A stretch of DNA of 64,000 nt, taken from the NCBI GenBank assembly GCA_028714895.1, contig JAQTLM010000009.1:45188-109187 (forward strand). The letters run 5' to 3'. A model generated the notes under the pieces. That model was not told the origin of the DNA and ran no database searches. It worked only from the letters and a program-made list of their open reading frames with translations. A program made the position numbers and the translations under genes. This DNA is from Gallionella sp. Lineage in GTDB: Bacteria; Pseudomonadota; Gammaproteobacteria; Burkholderiales; Gallionellaceae. Positions within the stretch are counted from its first letter, which is position 1. Each line of letters starts with the position of its first letter. This document shows, piece by piece, positions 46,452 through 55,651 of the stretch.

Positions 46452-47015
46452 ATGTGGATCGCTATTGGCAGTCTTACCATAATGGGCATCGTCCTGGGCG
46501 GCCTGCTCGGCGTGGCGGCGCGCTTCCTCGCCGTGGAAGAAAACCCGCTGGAAGAAGAACTGAAGGAATTGTTGCCCGGTTCGCAATGCGGCCAGTGCGG
46601 CTATGTCGGTTGCAGCCAGTACGCGGCTGCGCTGGCGAAGGGCGAGGCGCCGGTAACCCTGTGCCCTCCCGGCGGAAAGGCGGTAATTGAGGCGCTGGCC
46701 AAGAAGCTGGGCGTCACCGCCGATCTCTCCGAGCACGAAGAGAAGGGGCCGGAACACGCTTTCATCGTCGAGGATCTTTGCATTGGTTGCACACGCTGCA
46801 TCAGGGAGTGCTCGACGGACGCCATCATGGGCGCCAACAAACTGATGCATACGATAATCGTCGAGGCTTGCCACGGCTGCGGCAAATGCGTTCCGGTTTG
46901 CCCCACCGATGCTATCGTGATGGTTCCGGTGCGGGTGACGCTACGCAACTGGCATTGGCCCAAACCCGAAATTGAGCAAACACACTCCGAGCCCAAAATT
47001 GGGCACGCGCACTAA
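46452..47015 (+). CDS. rnfB: Rnf complex ferredoxin-like subunit B
   Basis: A 187-residue subunit with an N-terminal membrane helix (about 4-24), the [4Fe-4S] site of the Fe-S domain (GSQCGQCGYVGCSQYA, then a downstream Cys-Pro), and two ferredoxin motifs (CIGCTRCIRECSTDAI and CHGCGKCVPVCPTDAI). RnfB is the entry or exit point for ferredoxin electrons. A His-rich tail (HSEPKIGHAH) follows. It is 11 bases after rnfA. Confidence 0.95.
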   Translation: MWIAIGSLTIMGIVLGGLLGVAARFLAVEENPLEEELKELLPGSQCGQCGYVGCSQYAAALAKGEAPVTLCPPGGKAVIEALAKKLGVTADLSEHEEKGPEHAFIVEDLCIGCTRCIRECSTDAIMGANKLMHTIIVEACHGCGKCVPVCPTDAIVMVPVRVTLRNWHWPKPEIEQTHSEPKIGHAH

Positions 47016-47030
47016 AGGAGCAGTCAACAG

Positions 47031-48527
47031 ATGAAACTTTTCCCGATTCGCGGCGGCATACACCCCGACTACCGCAAGGAGCAGACCAGCGAGAAAGCCA
47101 TCGTTGTCATGCCGATGCCAGCCACGCTCTACATTCCGCTGCAACAACATATCGGCGCGCCGGCCGAAGTGCTGGTAGCCGAGGGCGATCTGGTCAAGAA
47201 AGGGCAGATGATCGCGCGCAACCAAGGCTCGGTGTCGGCATCGCAGCATGCACCCACGTCAGGCCGTATCAAGACGGTGACCGAGGTGACTGCGCCCCAT
47301 CCCTCCGGGTTGCCGCAGACGACCATCATCCTCGAGTCCGATGGCAAGGACGAGTGGGCAGAGCTGCCCGAACCCATCGCCGACCCTTTTGCCGCCGACG
47401 CACACACGATCAACGACCGTGTCGCCCAATCGGGCATCGTCGGCATGGGCGGCGCCGCCTTCCCTTCAGCGATCAAGCTGAATCTCGGCGAACAGAAAAA
47501 ACTGGATATCCTGTTGCTTAACGGCGCAGAGTGCGAACCTTATCTGACCTGCGACGACCGTGTGATGCGTGAATATGCCGATGAAATCATCGACGGCGCC
47601 CGCATCATGGCGCATGCGCTGGGCACGCCCAGGGTGGTCATCGGCATCGAACAGAACAAGCCGCAGGCGGTCGAGATCATGACCAAGGCGGCCTCCGCTT
47701 TCGCCGAGATCGAAGTGATTGCTGTGCCGGTGCAGTACCCGATGGGCTCCGAGCGTCATCTGGTGCAGGCGATCACCGGTCGCGAGACTCCGGCACGCAA
47801 GCTTACCGCCGATCTCGGTATTGTGGTGCACAACGTTTCCACTACCCGTGCCGTGCATCATGCCGTCCGTTTCGGTCGCCCGCTGGTTGCACGGGTGGTG
47901 ACGGTGAGCGGCGGCGCGATACGCGAACCCAATAATGTTTTGACGCCGATCGGCGCCCGCATAGCCGACCTGGTCGAGTTCTGCGGCGGTTTCTCGGCAC
48001 GTCCCGAGAGCGTAGTCAACGGCGGTCCGATGATGGGGCAGCCGTTGGCCAGCCTGGAAGCGCCGGTGGTCAAGGGTACCTCGGGTATCCTGGCGCTTAC
48101 TGCCGAGGAGATCAACGACCGCCCGACCAGTGCCTGCATCCGCTGCGGCAGTTGCGTCACCGTCTGCCCGTGCGGTTTGTCGCCGGTGGAGATGGCGGCC
48201 TTCATCCGCAAGGATAATCTGGAAGGCGCCGCCAAACTGGGTGTGATGGATTGTTTCTCATGCGGTAGTTGCTCATACGTATGCCCGTCGCACATCCCAC
48301 TGGTGCACTACTTCAACTATGCCAAGGGAGTGCTGAACGACCTGGAGCGCGAAAGCCGCAAGAACGAACGCATCAAGACACTGGCCGAGGTGCGCACCAT
48401 TCGCATTGAGAAAGCCACTGAGGCCAAGCGCGCAGCCTTGGCCACACGCAAACCGGCTTCAGACACTACCCCGCCAAGCACTGGTGGGGAGGCGAAAGCC
48501 GTAACCGAAGAAAAGGCCAGCGCATGA
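47031..48527 (+). CDS. rnfC: Rnf complex NADH-binding subunit C
   Basis: A 498-residue peripheral subunit. It has an N-terminal barrel-sandwich region, a NuoF-like FMN/NADH domain (GIVGMGGAAFPSAIKLNL, LLNGAECEPYLTCDDR), an SLBB segment, and two [4Fe-4S] motifs (CIRCGSCVTVCPCGLSP near 369 and CFSCGSCSYVCPSHIP near 408). A charged C-terminal tail ends it. It exchanges electrons between NADH and RnfB. It overlaps rnfD by four bases. Confidence 0.95.
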   Translation: MKLFPIRGGIHPDYRKEQTSEKAIVVMPMPATLYIPLQQHIGAPAEVLVAEGDLVKKGQMIARNQGSVSASQHAPTSGRIKTVTEVTAPHPSGLPQTTIILESDGKDEWAELPEPIADPFAADAHTINDRVAQSGIVGMGGAAFPSAIKLNLGEQKKLDILLLNGAECEPYLTCDDRVMREYADEIIDGARIMAHALGTPRVVIGIEQNKPQAVEIMTKAASAFAEIEVIAVPVQYPMGSERHLVQAITGRETPARKLTADLGIVVHNVSTTRAVHHAVRFGRPLVARVVTVSGGAIREPNNVLTPIGARIADLVEFCGGFSARPESVVNGGPMMGQPLASLEAPVVKGTSGILALTAEEINDRPTSACIRCGSCVTVCPCGLSPVEMAAFIRKDNLEGAAKLGVMDCFSCGSCSYVCPSHIPLVHYFNYAKGVLNDLERESRKNERIKTLAEVRTIRIEKATEAKRAALATRKPASDTTPPSTGGEAKAVTEEKASA

Positions 48528-49603
48528 GTATCGCAACCATAAAAAAGAGCGGGCCTTTTGCCCACGGATACACCAGCGTCCAGAAAACCATGTTTACGGT
48601 GCTGCTGGCGCTGCTGCCAGCTACCCTTTTCAATCTTTATCTGTTTGGCTGGCCGGCGATCCTGCTGTTCACCGTCACGGTTGGTGCCTGCGTGGCAATC
48701 GAAGCGGCATGTCTGGCATTGTCTGACCGGCCGGTGATAGCGGCGTTGGGCGATTGTTCGGCGTTGCTGACCGGCTGGCTGTTGGCGATGAGTCTGCCGC
48801 CCTGGGCGCCTTGGTGGATCGGCGTACTGGCGGCGGTTTTCGCCATCGCGCTAGCCAAGCATTCTTTCGGCGGCCTGGGCCAGAACGTGTTCAACCCCGC
48901 CATGGTGGGGCGTACGGTCATGCTGGTGTCATTCCCCGTGGTGATGACAGCGTGGGTCATGCCGCATCCGCTGTTCTCGGCTGGTGCACCTGGTTTTTTA
49001 GAGGCTTTTGCCATTACTTTCGGCGGCAACGTGCCCGACACAATCAGCGCGGCTTCGGCGCTGGGTTACGTCAAGACCGAGCTGTCGCGCGGCATCCCGG
49101 TGTCGCAATCAATGGCGCAGGTGCCCGGCCTGATGGACATGATGCTGGGTTACCGTGCCGGCAGCATGGGCGAGACTTCGGCGATACTGATCCTCGCTGG
49201 CGGCCTGTTCCTGATGTTCAAGCGCATTATCTCGTGGCACATTCCGTTGAGCGTAATGGGTGGGCTGTTCCTGATGGCTGCGATATTTCATGCCGTCGAC
49301 CCGGCACGCTTTGCCTCTGGCACCTTCCATCTGGTATCCGGCGCCACTTTTCTGGGGGCGTTCTTCATCGCCACCGACTACGTCACTTCGCCGGTATCGA
49401 AAAGAGGGCAATTGATATTCGGTCTCGGCTGCGGCGTGCTGATCTGGCTTATCCGCACCTTCGCCGGCTACCCTGAAGGCGTGGCTTTCGCGATCCTGCT
49501 GATGAATGGGCTGGCTCCGATCATCGATCAATACACCCGTCCACGCGCGTTCGGGCGCAACAGCAAGGGTGAACCGCTGCCGTTGATAAAGGAGAAGCCA
49601 TGA
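48524..49603 (+). CDS. rnfD: Rnf complex membrane subunit D
   Basis: A 359-residue NqrB-like membrane protein with about ten helices. Conserved segments NVFNPAMVGRT and SGATFLGAFFIATDYVT are present. The usual covalent-FMN attachment segment (S-x-A-T in most relatives) seems to read DTISAASALG here, placing Ser178 where Thr is expected. This alignment is by eye. The gene overlaps rnfC and rnfG by four bases each. Confidence 0.93.
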   Translation: MSIATIKKSGPFAHGYTSVQKTMFTVLLALLPATLFNLYLFGWPAILLFTVTVGACVAIEAACLALSDRPVIAALGDCSALLTGWLLAMSLPPWAPWWIGVLAAVFAIALAKHSFGGLGQNVFNPAMVGRTVMLVSFPVVMTAWVMPHPLFSAGAPGFLEAFAITFGGNVPDTISAASALGYVKTELSRGIPVSQSMAQVPGLMDMMLGYRAGSMGETSAILILAGGLFLMFKRIISWHIPLSVMGGLFLMAAIFHAVDPARFASGTFHLVSGATFLGAFFIATDYVTSPVSKRGQLIFGLGCGVLIWLIRTFAGYPEGVAFAILLMNGLAPIIDQYTRPRAFGRNSKGEPLPLIKEKP

Positions 49604-50232
49604 AACAACAGCGCATGCTGATTCATGGAGTGATCCTGGGAGTATTCTGCCTGGGTTTCGCGCTCATACTCGCCGTTACCGATCGCTTCACCGTAAAAGA
49701 TATTGCCGCGCGCGCGCTGGAAGACAGGCTGAACTCGCTCAGCCAGGTGATCCCGGACAGCATCCACAACAACAACCTGGTCGCGGATGCCATTGCCATG
49801 AAGGATGGGCAAGGCAATGAAATCACCGTGTACCGCGCCACCAGGGAAGGCAAGGTAACCGGTTTGGCCTACGAGATATTCGGATCGGGCTATGCCGGCA
49901 AAATGAAGCTCATGCTGGGTGTCGACGCCGAAGGTAAAGTCCTCGGCGTGCGCGTCCTCGCCCACAAGGAAACGCCGGGATTGGGCGACAAGATCGAGAC
50001 AAAGAAGGGCGACTGGATACTACGCTTCAACGACTTGAGCCTCGGTAACCCGCCGGTCGAAAAATGGAAAGTGAAGAAGGACGGCGGCCAGTTTGACCAG
50101 TTTGCCGGCGCCACCATCACGCCCCGTGGCGTGGTGCGGGCCATCCGCGAAGGGCTGGAATTTTTCGCCGCCAACAAGGCGCAAATGATGGACTTGGCCG
50201 CCCCCAAGGCACCGATGAAGGAGGCACACTAA
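49600..50232 (+). CDS. rnfG: Rnf complex flavoprotein subunit G
   Basis: A 210-residue protein with one N-terminal membrane helix (about 8-26) and a periplasmic FMN-binding domain. The flavinylation motif reads FAGATITPRGV with Thr172 as the expected FMN attachment point, the substrate of the ApbE encoded upstream. HKETPGLGDKIE is also family-typical. It overlaps rnfD by four bases and rnfE follows directly. Confidence 0.95.
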   Translation: MKQQRMLIHGVILGVFCLGFALILAVTDRFTVKDIAARALEDRLNSLSQVIPDSIHNNNLVADAIAMKDGQGNEITVYRATREGKVTGLAYEIFGSGYAGKMKLMLGVDAEGKVLGVRVLAHKETPGLGDKIETKKGDWILRFNDLSLGNPPVEKWKVKKDGGQFDQFAGATITPRGVVRAIREGLEFFAANKAQMMDLAAPKAPMKEAH

Positions 50233-50907
50233 ATGACGACACAATACAAAACCATCGTTAAGGATGGCCTGTGGGATAACAACGGCGTACTCGCCATGCT
50301 GCTGGGCATGTGCCCGGCTATGGCCATGACCACCAGCGCCACCAACGGGCTGGGTATGGGGTTGGCAACGGCGGCGGTGATGGCCGCATCGAGCCTGCTG
50401 GTGTCCACTTTCCGCAGCCGCATCACACAGGAAGTGCGCATTCCAGTCTACATCCTGATCGTCGCCGCCATGGTGACGCTGGTGGATCTGTGCATGAATG
50501 CATGGATGCACGAGCTTTATAAAGTGCTGGGCCTGTTCATTCCGTTGATCGTTTCCAACTGCCTGCCGCTTGCCCGTCTCGAAGCCTTCGCCGCCAAGGA
50601 GCCGGTGCTGCCCTCGCTGATGGACGGCATGTTCATGGGGCTCGGCTTCACCGTCGCGCTCACCATCATCGGTGCAGTACGTGAAATTACCGGTGCGGGC
50701 ACCCTGTTCGCCGACGCATCGCTGCTGCTGGGCCCCGCCTTCAAGTTCATGGAGATGCAGCTGATGTCCCCGGACAAGGGCGTGCTGATGATGATCCTGC
50801 CGCCGGGCGGATTCCTCGTCACCGGCCTGTTAGTGGTGGTCAAACGCATGATAGACGTGCGCGCCGGCAAGGCCATTCAGATGGGCGGCGCCCACAGTGC
50901 CGCGTGA
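50233..50907 (+). CDS. rnfE: Rnf complex membrane subunit E
   Basis: A 224-residue six-helix protein homologous to RnfA, starting YKTIVKDGLWDNNGVLAMLLGMCPAM. Conserved cysteines in LLGMCPAM and VSNCLPLAR pair with those of RnfA to hold the intramembrane cluster. The start codon immediately follows the rnfG stop. Confidence 0.95.
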   Translation: MTTQYKTIVKDGLWDNNGVLAMLLGMCPAMAMTTSATNGLGMGLATAAVMAASSLLVSTFRSRITQEVRIPVYILIVAAMVTLVDLCMNAWMHELYKVLGLFIPLIVSNCLPLARLEAFAAKEPVLPSLMDGMFMGLGFTVALTIIGAVREITGAGTLFADASLLLGPAFKFMEMQLMSPDKGVLMMILPPGGFLVTGLLVVVKRMIDVRAGKAIQMGGAHSAA

Positions 50908-50917
50908 GGAAACAGCC

Positions 50918-51211
50918 ATGAAAATTGGAATCGCTTACGCATTGTCGCAGCGCCAGGTCTGGTTCGACGTTAATCTACCCGACGGTACTACCATCCAGGA
51001 CGCCATCGAACGCTCGGGCATCCTCCAGCAATTTCCGGAGATCAATCTGGAGCAGCAAAAAGTCGGCGTGTTCGGTAAGGTCAGCAAGCTGGATGCCGTA
51101 CTCAATGACGGTGACCGTGTTGAAATCTACCGCCCCATCACCTGCGACCCGAAGACCGTGCCTCGCAAGGCCAAGGCCGTGGACGCGGCATCCGAGGCTG
51201 AAGCGGGCTAA
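50918..51211 (+). CDS. rnfH: RnfH family ubiquitin-fold protein
   Basis: A 97-residue beta-grasp protein starting MKIGIAYALSQRQVWFDVNL and containing VFGKVSKLDAVLNDGDRVEIYRP, the RnfH signature. GAGGAAA lies just upstream of ATG 50918; an in-frame ATG at 50897 would overlap rnfE. RnfH is a cytosolic accessory whose role in Rnf assembly is not defined. It ends the rnf operon, 112 bases before aclB. Confidence 0.92.
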   Translation: MKIGIAYALSQRQVWFDVNLPDGTTIQDAIERSGILQQFPEINLEQQKVGVFGKVSKLDAVLNDGDRVEIYRPITCDPKTVPRKAKAVDAASEAEAG

Positions 51212-51233
51212 AATTATATTTAGTGGGTATTGG

Positions 51234-51258
51234 CAGGGGCGCAATGCATGCGCCCCTG
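51234..51258 (+). promoter_or_regulatory. Hairpin between rnfH and aclB
   Basis: Perfect 10-base arms (51234-51243 and 51249-51258, CAGGGGCGCA and its complement) around ATGCA. With no T-run it may be a processing or partial-termination site that sets the ratio of rnf to acl transcript. Confidence 0.5.
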
Positions 51259-51323
51259 CATGTTGAAAACAAGCCCCAACGAACAAAAGAACAGAATTTA
51301 ATTTAAAAAAGGGGAAGGTAACT

Positions 51324-52604
51324 ATGAATGTAAGTGGAATGCTCCACGGAGCGGGGTTGCTCAAGATCGTCGACTTCCCGGCCTCCGAAGTACTCGGGCC
51401 GGAAGCCAGCGAACACGATATTCACAACCTGATCGAGCGTTGCGGTTCGGTTTTCGTCAAACCCATATTCAGGGGCGGTATAGGCAAGAAGGGCAAGTCC
51501 GGACTGATCGGACGCGCCAGCGATCTGAAGTCGGCACTGGCCGAGAAAGAGCGCCTGTACTTTGCCGAATATAAAGTTGGCGATGTCATGTACAAATCGC
51601 GGGGGGTGACCTTCGAGGGTGCTGTTCCTGCCAAACATGAAATTTACTTCTCGATCACCGATTCGACCCGCTATCGCGCGCCGGTCATGACGCTCACCCA
51701 TCACGGCGGCATGGACATCGAGGAGCTGGATAAGACCCAGATCATCGAGGTCCCGTTCGATCCGCTGACCGGACTCAAGTCTTTCATTGTTTCCAATGCG
51801 CTGTCCGACCTGGGCGCGCCGCGCGAGATCGTATCGCCGCTGGTGCAGCATCTGCCGAAACTGTGGGATCTGTATCATCATTACGGCATGTCCACATTGG
51901 AACTCAACCCCATCCGCATGATGGAGGGCCGCACGGGCTCGCTGATACCGGTGGCTTGCGACTTCAAGTGCGGCTTCGACCGCGACGATCCGCGCATGAA
52001 CCGGCTGAGCCTGCCCGATGACCTTTTTGTCACCGAGGCCAACGACTTCGAGCAGGAGATCAACGAGTTGCGCACCTATCAGGGGCAGAGCGACGTTTAC
52101 GTGATCAACGAGAAGGGCACCATCCTGGCGCCCACCTTCGGCGGCGGCGCGAATTCGCTGGTCACCGAGGTGCTGGGTAACGATGCCATCATCTCCTCAG
52201 ATTTCGGCGGCAACCCGCCCTACGAGAAGATGTACGAAGTGATGCGCATCTCCCTCAAGTACTATCTCAAGCAGTCGAATGTGCTGTTCATCATCGGCGG
52301 CAAGGCCAACAACACGGACATCTTCGTCACGTTCCGGGCAATGGCCGACGCGCTGCGCGATTACTTCAGCGAACACGGCCCGACGCCGCTGTATGTGGTG
52401 ATCGGTCGCGGCGGCCCCAACGTGATACGCGGCATGGGCGTGTTCAAGGATGTGCTCGACTCGTTGCGTATCCCCTATCGGATTTTCGGCTTCGATTCCG
52501 CGATGACAGACGTGGTGAACTACGCGCAGGAAGCGGATCGCTGGATGAAGAGCGGTGGCCGCGCCGAAGTGGCGAAAGTGCTGGGTCTGCCAGCCGGCGC
52601 ATGA
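51324..52604 (+). CDS. aclB: ATP-citrate lyase small subunit (ATP-grasp, SucC-like)
   Basis: A 426-residue protein resembling the succinyl-CoA-synthetase-beta-like part of ATP-citrate lyase. The ATP-grasp half includes FVKPIFRGGIGKKGKSG and the Mg-binding E193-L-N-P. The C-terminal half is a CoA-ligase flavodoxin-like domain (FVTFRAMADALRDYF, VVIGRGGPNVIRGMGVF). It would activate citrate to citryl-phosphate with the large subunit. A true sucC is present separately at 60051, so this is not the TCA SucC. GGGGAAGG precedes the ATG. Assignment as ACL rests on the partner gene and the reverse-TCA context. Confidence 0.85.
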   Translation: MNVSGMLHGAGLLKIVDFPASEVLGPEASEHDIHNLIERCGSVFVKPIFRGGIGKKGKSGLIGRASDLKSALAEKERLYFAEYKVGDVMYKSRGVTFEGAVPAKHEIYFSITDSTRYRAPVMTLTHHGGMDIEELDKTQIIEVPFDPLTGLKSFIVSNALSDLGAPREIVSPLVQHLPKLWDLYHHYGMSTLELNPIRMMEGRTGSLIPVACDFKCGFDRDDPRMNRLSLPDDLFVTEANDFEQEINELRTYQGQSDVYVINEKGTILAPTFGGGANSLVTEVLGNDAIISSDFGGNPPYEKMYEVMRISLKYYLKQSNVLFIIGGKANNTDIFVTFRAMADALRDYFSEHGPTPLYVVIGRGGPNVIRGMGVFKDVLDSLRIPYRIFGFDSAMTDVVNYAQEADRWMKSGGRAEVAKVLGLPAGA

Positions 52605-52612
52605 TGAATTGT

Positions 52613-52733
52613 GCAGGTTGGGTTAGGCGCGGTTTTTTGCGCCGTAACCCAACAAGCTCAATCATCCTTCCCAGCGCCGGTATTGAAAATATGGTTTGTT
52701 GGGTTACGCGATAAAGCCGCTAACCCAACCTAC
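52613..52733. repeat. AGGTTGGGTTA...TAACCCAACCT palindromic repeat
   Basis: An inverted pair of GTTGGGTTA-type hairpins filling the aclB-aclA gap, with outer ends AGGTTGGGTTA and TAACCCAACCT. Same class as 57620-57665 and 59930-60017. Confidence 0.8.
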
Positions 52734-52764
52734 GTGAATGAACAATTAGCAAAGGTGACAAGCA

Positions 52765-55467
52765 ATGAGAAAGCCCGGAATCGAAAAATTTAAATACTTT
52801 GTCGGCATCCGCTCGCTGGCCGATATTGCGACCCGCGAGGATCGCATCTGCGTGCTGAACATCACGGGAAATGAATCCCGTGCAGTGACCCCGGTCAGCC
52901 ATTCCTATTCGGGTGGCAATGTGGTTTTTGGCACCTCCCCCGGCCGCCGTGGGCAAGTCCTGGAGACGCCCGCAGGCAATATCCCCGTTTACAACAACGT
53001 GCGTGAAGGCATGGATGCAGGACACAAATTCAACGTCGGCGTGGTCTACCTGCCGCCCTCCGCCGTGCGCGACGGTGTCGCCGAACTGATACGCATCAAT
53101 CCGGATGTCGAAAAGGTCATCATCCTCACCGAGAAGATATCGGTGCATGATTCCCGCGAGATACGCGCCCTCGGTCAGCAGCGCGGGGTGGATATTTTTG
53201 GTGGCAACTGTCTGGGCGTAGCGGATTCGTGGAACAACGTGCGCATCGGCGGTGCGCTGGGCGGAGACAACCCTGCGGAGACTTTGCGCAAAGGCTCGGT
53301 CGCGATCTTTTCCAACTCGGGCAACTTCACCACCACCATCGCCAACTATTTGTCGATCGGCGGCTGGGGGACGACTACGCTGATCTCCAGCGGCAAGGAT
53401 GTCTACATCAATTACGCCGCCCCCGAGTTCGCCTACGCGATGGCCAACGACGCGCGCACCAAGGCAGCGGTGATGTACTCCGAACCGGGCGGTTACTACG
53501 AACAGGATGTCATTTTTGAAAAGCCGGTGGTGGCTTGTGTGGTTGGCCGCTGGAAGGCTAACCTGACGCGTGCTGTCGGTCACGCCGGCGCTATCGGCGG
53601 AACGGGCGACGGCGCGCTGGCCAAAGAAAAATGGTTCATGGATAAGTTCGGTGTAAGCGACCTGTTCACGCCGGAAAATCCGGTGTGCTCGAAAAAAGGC
53701 GCGGTGGTCACCAACATCTCCCATATCCCGCTGGCACTGACTGCGGTGATGAAACTGAATGGTGTCGAGAAAGATTTCCCGCCTGAAGGTAATCTGGAAC
53801 TGAAACCATGGTTCGGCGACGATCAGGGGCTGAAGCTGCCGCCCGCGTTGAGCATTCCCGTAGTCACTGCCTTGTCGCCTTACGACGTACAAATCGCCGA
53901 ACTGCTCAAGCATGTGGGCGCCATTTTCCCGCGCCAGTCGATGAAAGACTGCTCGGGAAGCTCGGTGATGGATCCGAAAACCCAGGTTACCAAGGTCAAT
54001 AACATATCCATTCTGGACACCGCCAAGCAGCCACTGGAATCCAATCTGTGCATGGCACTGGTGCGCGAGCTTAACGATGCTAACGACAATGCGCTGTTCA
54101 ACATCGTAGTGGCGGCGCGGGTCAACCTGCACGGCGAGGCCATGTTGGCTGCCGCCGATGCGGCACGCGAGGCCGGTAACACTCCAAACACGGCGATCAG
54201 TGCGGCAGTCGCGCTGCTCGGCCCGAAGCGCGTCGACGGCGCGCGCAATGCTGCCGACACGCTGGTCGAACTGTTTGCGCACTCCGGCCTGCTTACGGGC
54301 GACGACGAACAGGCCAAAATCACCCCGGCAACGGCCAGCCCCGAGCAACTCGCAACCCTGCTGGGTAAAGCGCCGGATGCGCAAGCCGAGGCGATGCTCA
54401 AGGCATTCGACAAGCGCGGCGGCAAGTCGGTGTTCGTGCGTTACCTGCGTTCGCTGAACGGCCATCCGACCACGGATGCGGTGATTGCCGCGCTCACCAC
54501 GACCATCGCGTGGGAGCCGCTGATCCGCAAGCGCATCTCCAAGCTGACGGTGCGCAACATGCCTTGGTATGCGCATCTGTACTCAGCTATCATCGGCGCC
54601 GCAGCCGAGGGCAAGAACCACCAGCCGGGCAAATTTTACGGCATCAGCAACGAAGAAATGCTGGAGTCCTGGACCACGACCCAGTTGGCTTATCTCTCCC
54701 TGCTCGGCGAGCGTCCAACAGCGGCGACCCTGTTCCCGTTCCAGGTCATGCTGGGGCTGATCATCTCCAACGGCGTCGGCACCATTTCGGCGCAAGGCTG
54801 CAAGGGCGCGGTATCCGCCGACGGTCCGGAATCGCCGGAGCGGGTGCAGATCAACAAGGGCATGATCGGATTCCTCACCCACACCGGCTTCGCTCACGGC
54901 GGCAATGGTTACGAAGGCATCCAGTTCCTGATCGAGAGCTTTAAAAATACGCCGCTGACCGATGCAAGCGCAGCCAACCATGGCCTCGACCTCAAGGCGA
55001 TGGCGACAGATTTCGCCAAGGCATTCAATGACGAGAAGAAGGCTGGCAAGGCACTCGGCCTGCCGGTGCGCAACATTCCCGGCGTCAACCACCCGGTGTT
55101 CAAGGGGCAATCGGTCAACACGGATCCGCGCGAGGTTTACATCGCGGAACTGTTTGCAGAGCGCGGTGAAAAGAACGTGTTCCACGATTTTTACCGGACA
55201 CTGGTGCAGGCCTTGTTCGACAACGGCGTGACCAGCAACGTGTTCTGCGTGAACATCGATGCCATCATCGCCGCGATGCTGCTGAAACTCCTGTGGTCGC
55301 GTTACCGCAAGGGCGAATTCAGCGAGAGCTCGATGGAGATGGCGGCGTTCACCGCGTTCCTGTTCGGCCGTATGGCCGGATGCGCGGGCGAGATCGACGA
55401 CCACATCAACCGCGGACGCAACATGGATACCCGCACTCCGGCTTCGCAGTGCAGCCACGTTTCTTGA
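52765..55467 (+). CDS. aclA: ATP-citrate lyase large subunit, type II-like
   Basis: A 900-residue protein. Residues about 1-330 are a SucD-like CoA-binding and phosphohistidine domain (SNSGNFTTTIANY; His273 in AVGHAGAIGG). A middle region of about 230 residues has no family I recognise. From about 560 the chain is citrate-synthase-like with a full catalytic set: His711 in FAHGGNGYEG, His776 in PGVNHPVFKG and Asp832 in CVNIDAIIA. It would form citryl-CoA and cleave it to acetyl-CoA and oxaloacetate. Common bacterial AclA is about 610 residues, so this matches, from memory, the larger 'type II' enzyme of Magnetococcus and tubeworm symbionts. Confidence 0.85.
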   Translation: MRKPGIEKFKYFVGIRSLADIATREDRICVLNITGNESRAVTPVSHSYSGGNVVFGTSPGRRGQVLETPAGNIPVYNNVREGMDAGHKFNVGVVYLPPSAVRDGVAELIRINPDVEKVIILTEKISVHDSREIRALGQQRGVDIFGGNCLGVADSWNNVRIGGALGGDNPAETLRKGSVAIFSNSGNFTTTIANYLSIGGWGTTTLISSGKDVYINYAAPEFAYAMANDARTKAAVMYSEPGGYYEQDVIFEKPVVACVVGRWKANLTRAVGHAGAIGGTGDGALAKEKWFMDKFGVSDLFTPENPVCSKKGAVVTNISHIPLALTAVMKLNGVEKDFPPEGNLELKPWFGDDQGLKLPPALSIPVVTALSPYDVQIAELLKHVGAIFPRQSMKDCSGSSVMDPKTQVTKVNNISILDTAKQPLESNLCMALVRELNDANDNALFNIVVAARVNLHGEAMLAAADAAREAGNTPNTAISAAVALLGPKRVDGARNAADTLVELFAHSGLLTGDDEQAKITPATASPEQLATLLGKAPDAQAEAMLKAFDKRGGKSVFVRYLRSLNGHPTTDAVIAALTTTIAWEPLIRKRISKLTVRNMPWYAHLYSAIIGAAAEGKNHQPGKFYGISNEEMLESWTTTQLAYLSLLGERPTAATLFPFQVMLGLIISNGVGTISAQGCKGAVSADGPESPERVQINKGMIGFLTHTGFAHGGNGYEGIQFLIESFKNTPLTDASAANHGLDLKAMATDFAKAFNDEKKAGKALGLPVRNIPGVNHPVFKGQSVNTDPREVYIAELFAERGEKNVFHDFYRTLVQALFDNGVTSNVFCVNIDAIIAAMLLKLLWSRYRKGEFSESSMEMAAFTAFLFGRMAGCAGEIDDHINRGRNMDTRTPASQCSHVS

Positions 55468-55560
55468 CAGGATTTTTTGCGAAACCCATGAAAACCTGAT
55501 CCGGCAAGCCCAAGGCACGAACGGTAATAGAGTTGATTCATGGAATAGCTAATATCAAAT

Positions 55561-55612
55561 GGGGCAAGCTCGGATTGTTGATGTAATTTGAAAATCAATT
55601 TGAGCTTGCCCC
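55561..55612 (+). terminator. Hairpin after aclA
   Basis: Perfect 11-base arms GGGGCAAGCTC (55561-55571) and GAGCTTGCCCC (55602-55612) with a 30-base loop. TTAACTCGCATTTTT follows, so partial termination ahead of the aconitase gene is possible. Confidence 0.45.
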
Positions 55613-55651
55613 TTAACTCGCATTTTTATTAGATAATTTAACGAGGATCTC

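Noticed and set aside
52720..54576. Long antisense frame over aclA
   Set aside because: The + strand carries all catalytic motifs; the antisense protein has none.
51324..55467. Second succinyl-CoA synthetase (SucCD) instead of ATP-citrate lyase
   Set aside because: A canonical sucCD pair is at 60051-62106, and the large subunit here carries a complete citrate-synthase-like active site.
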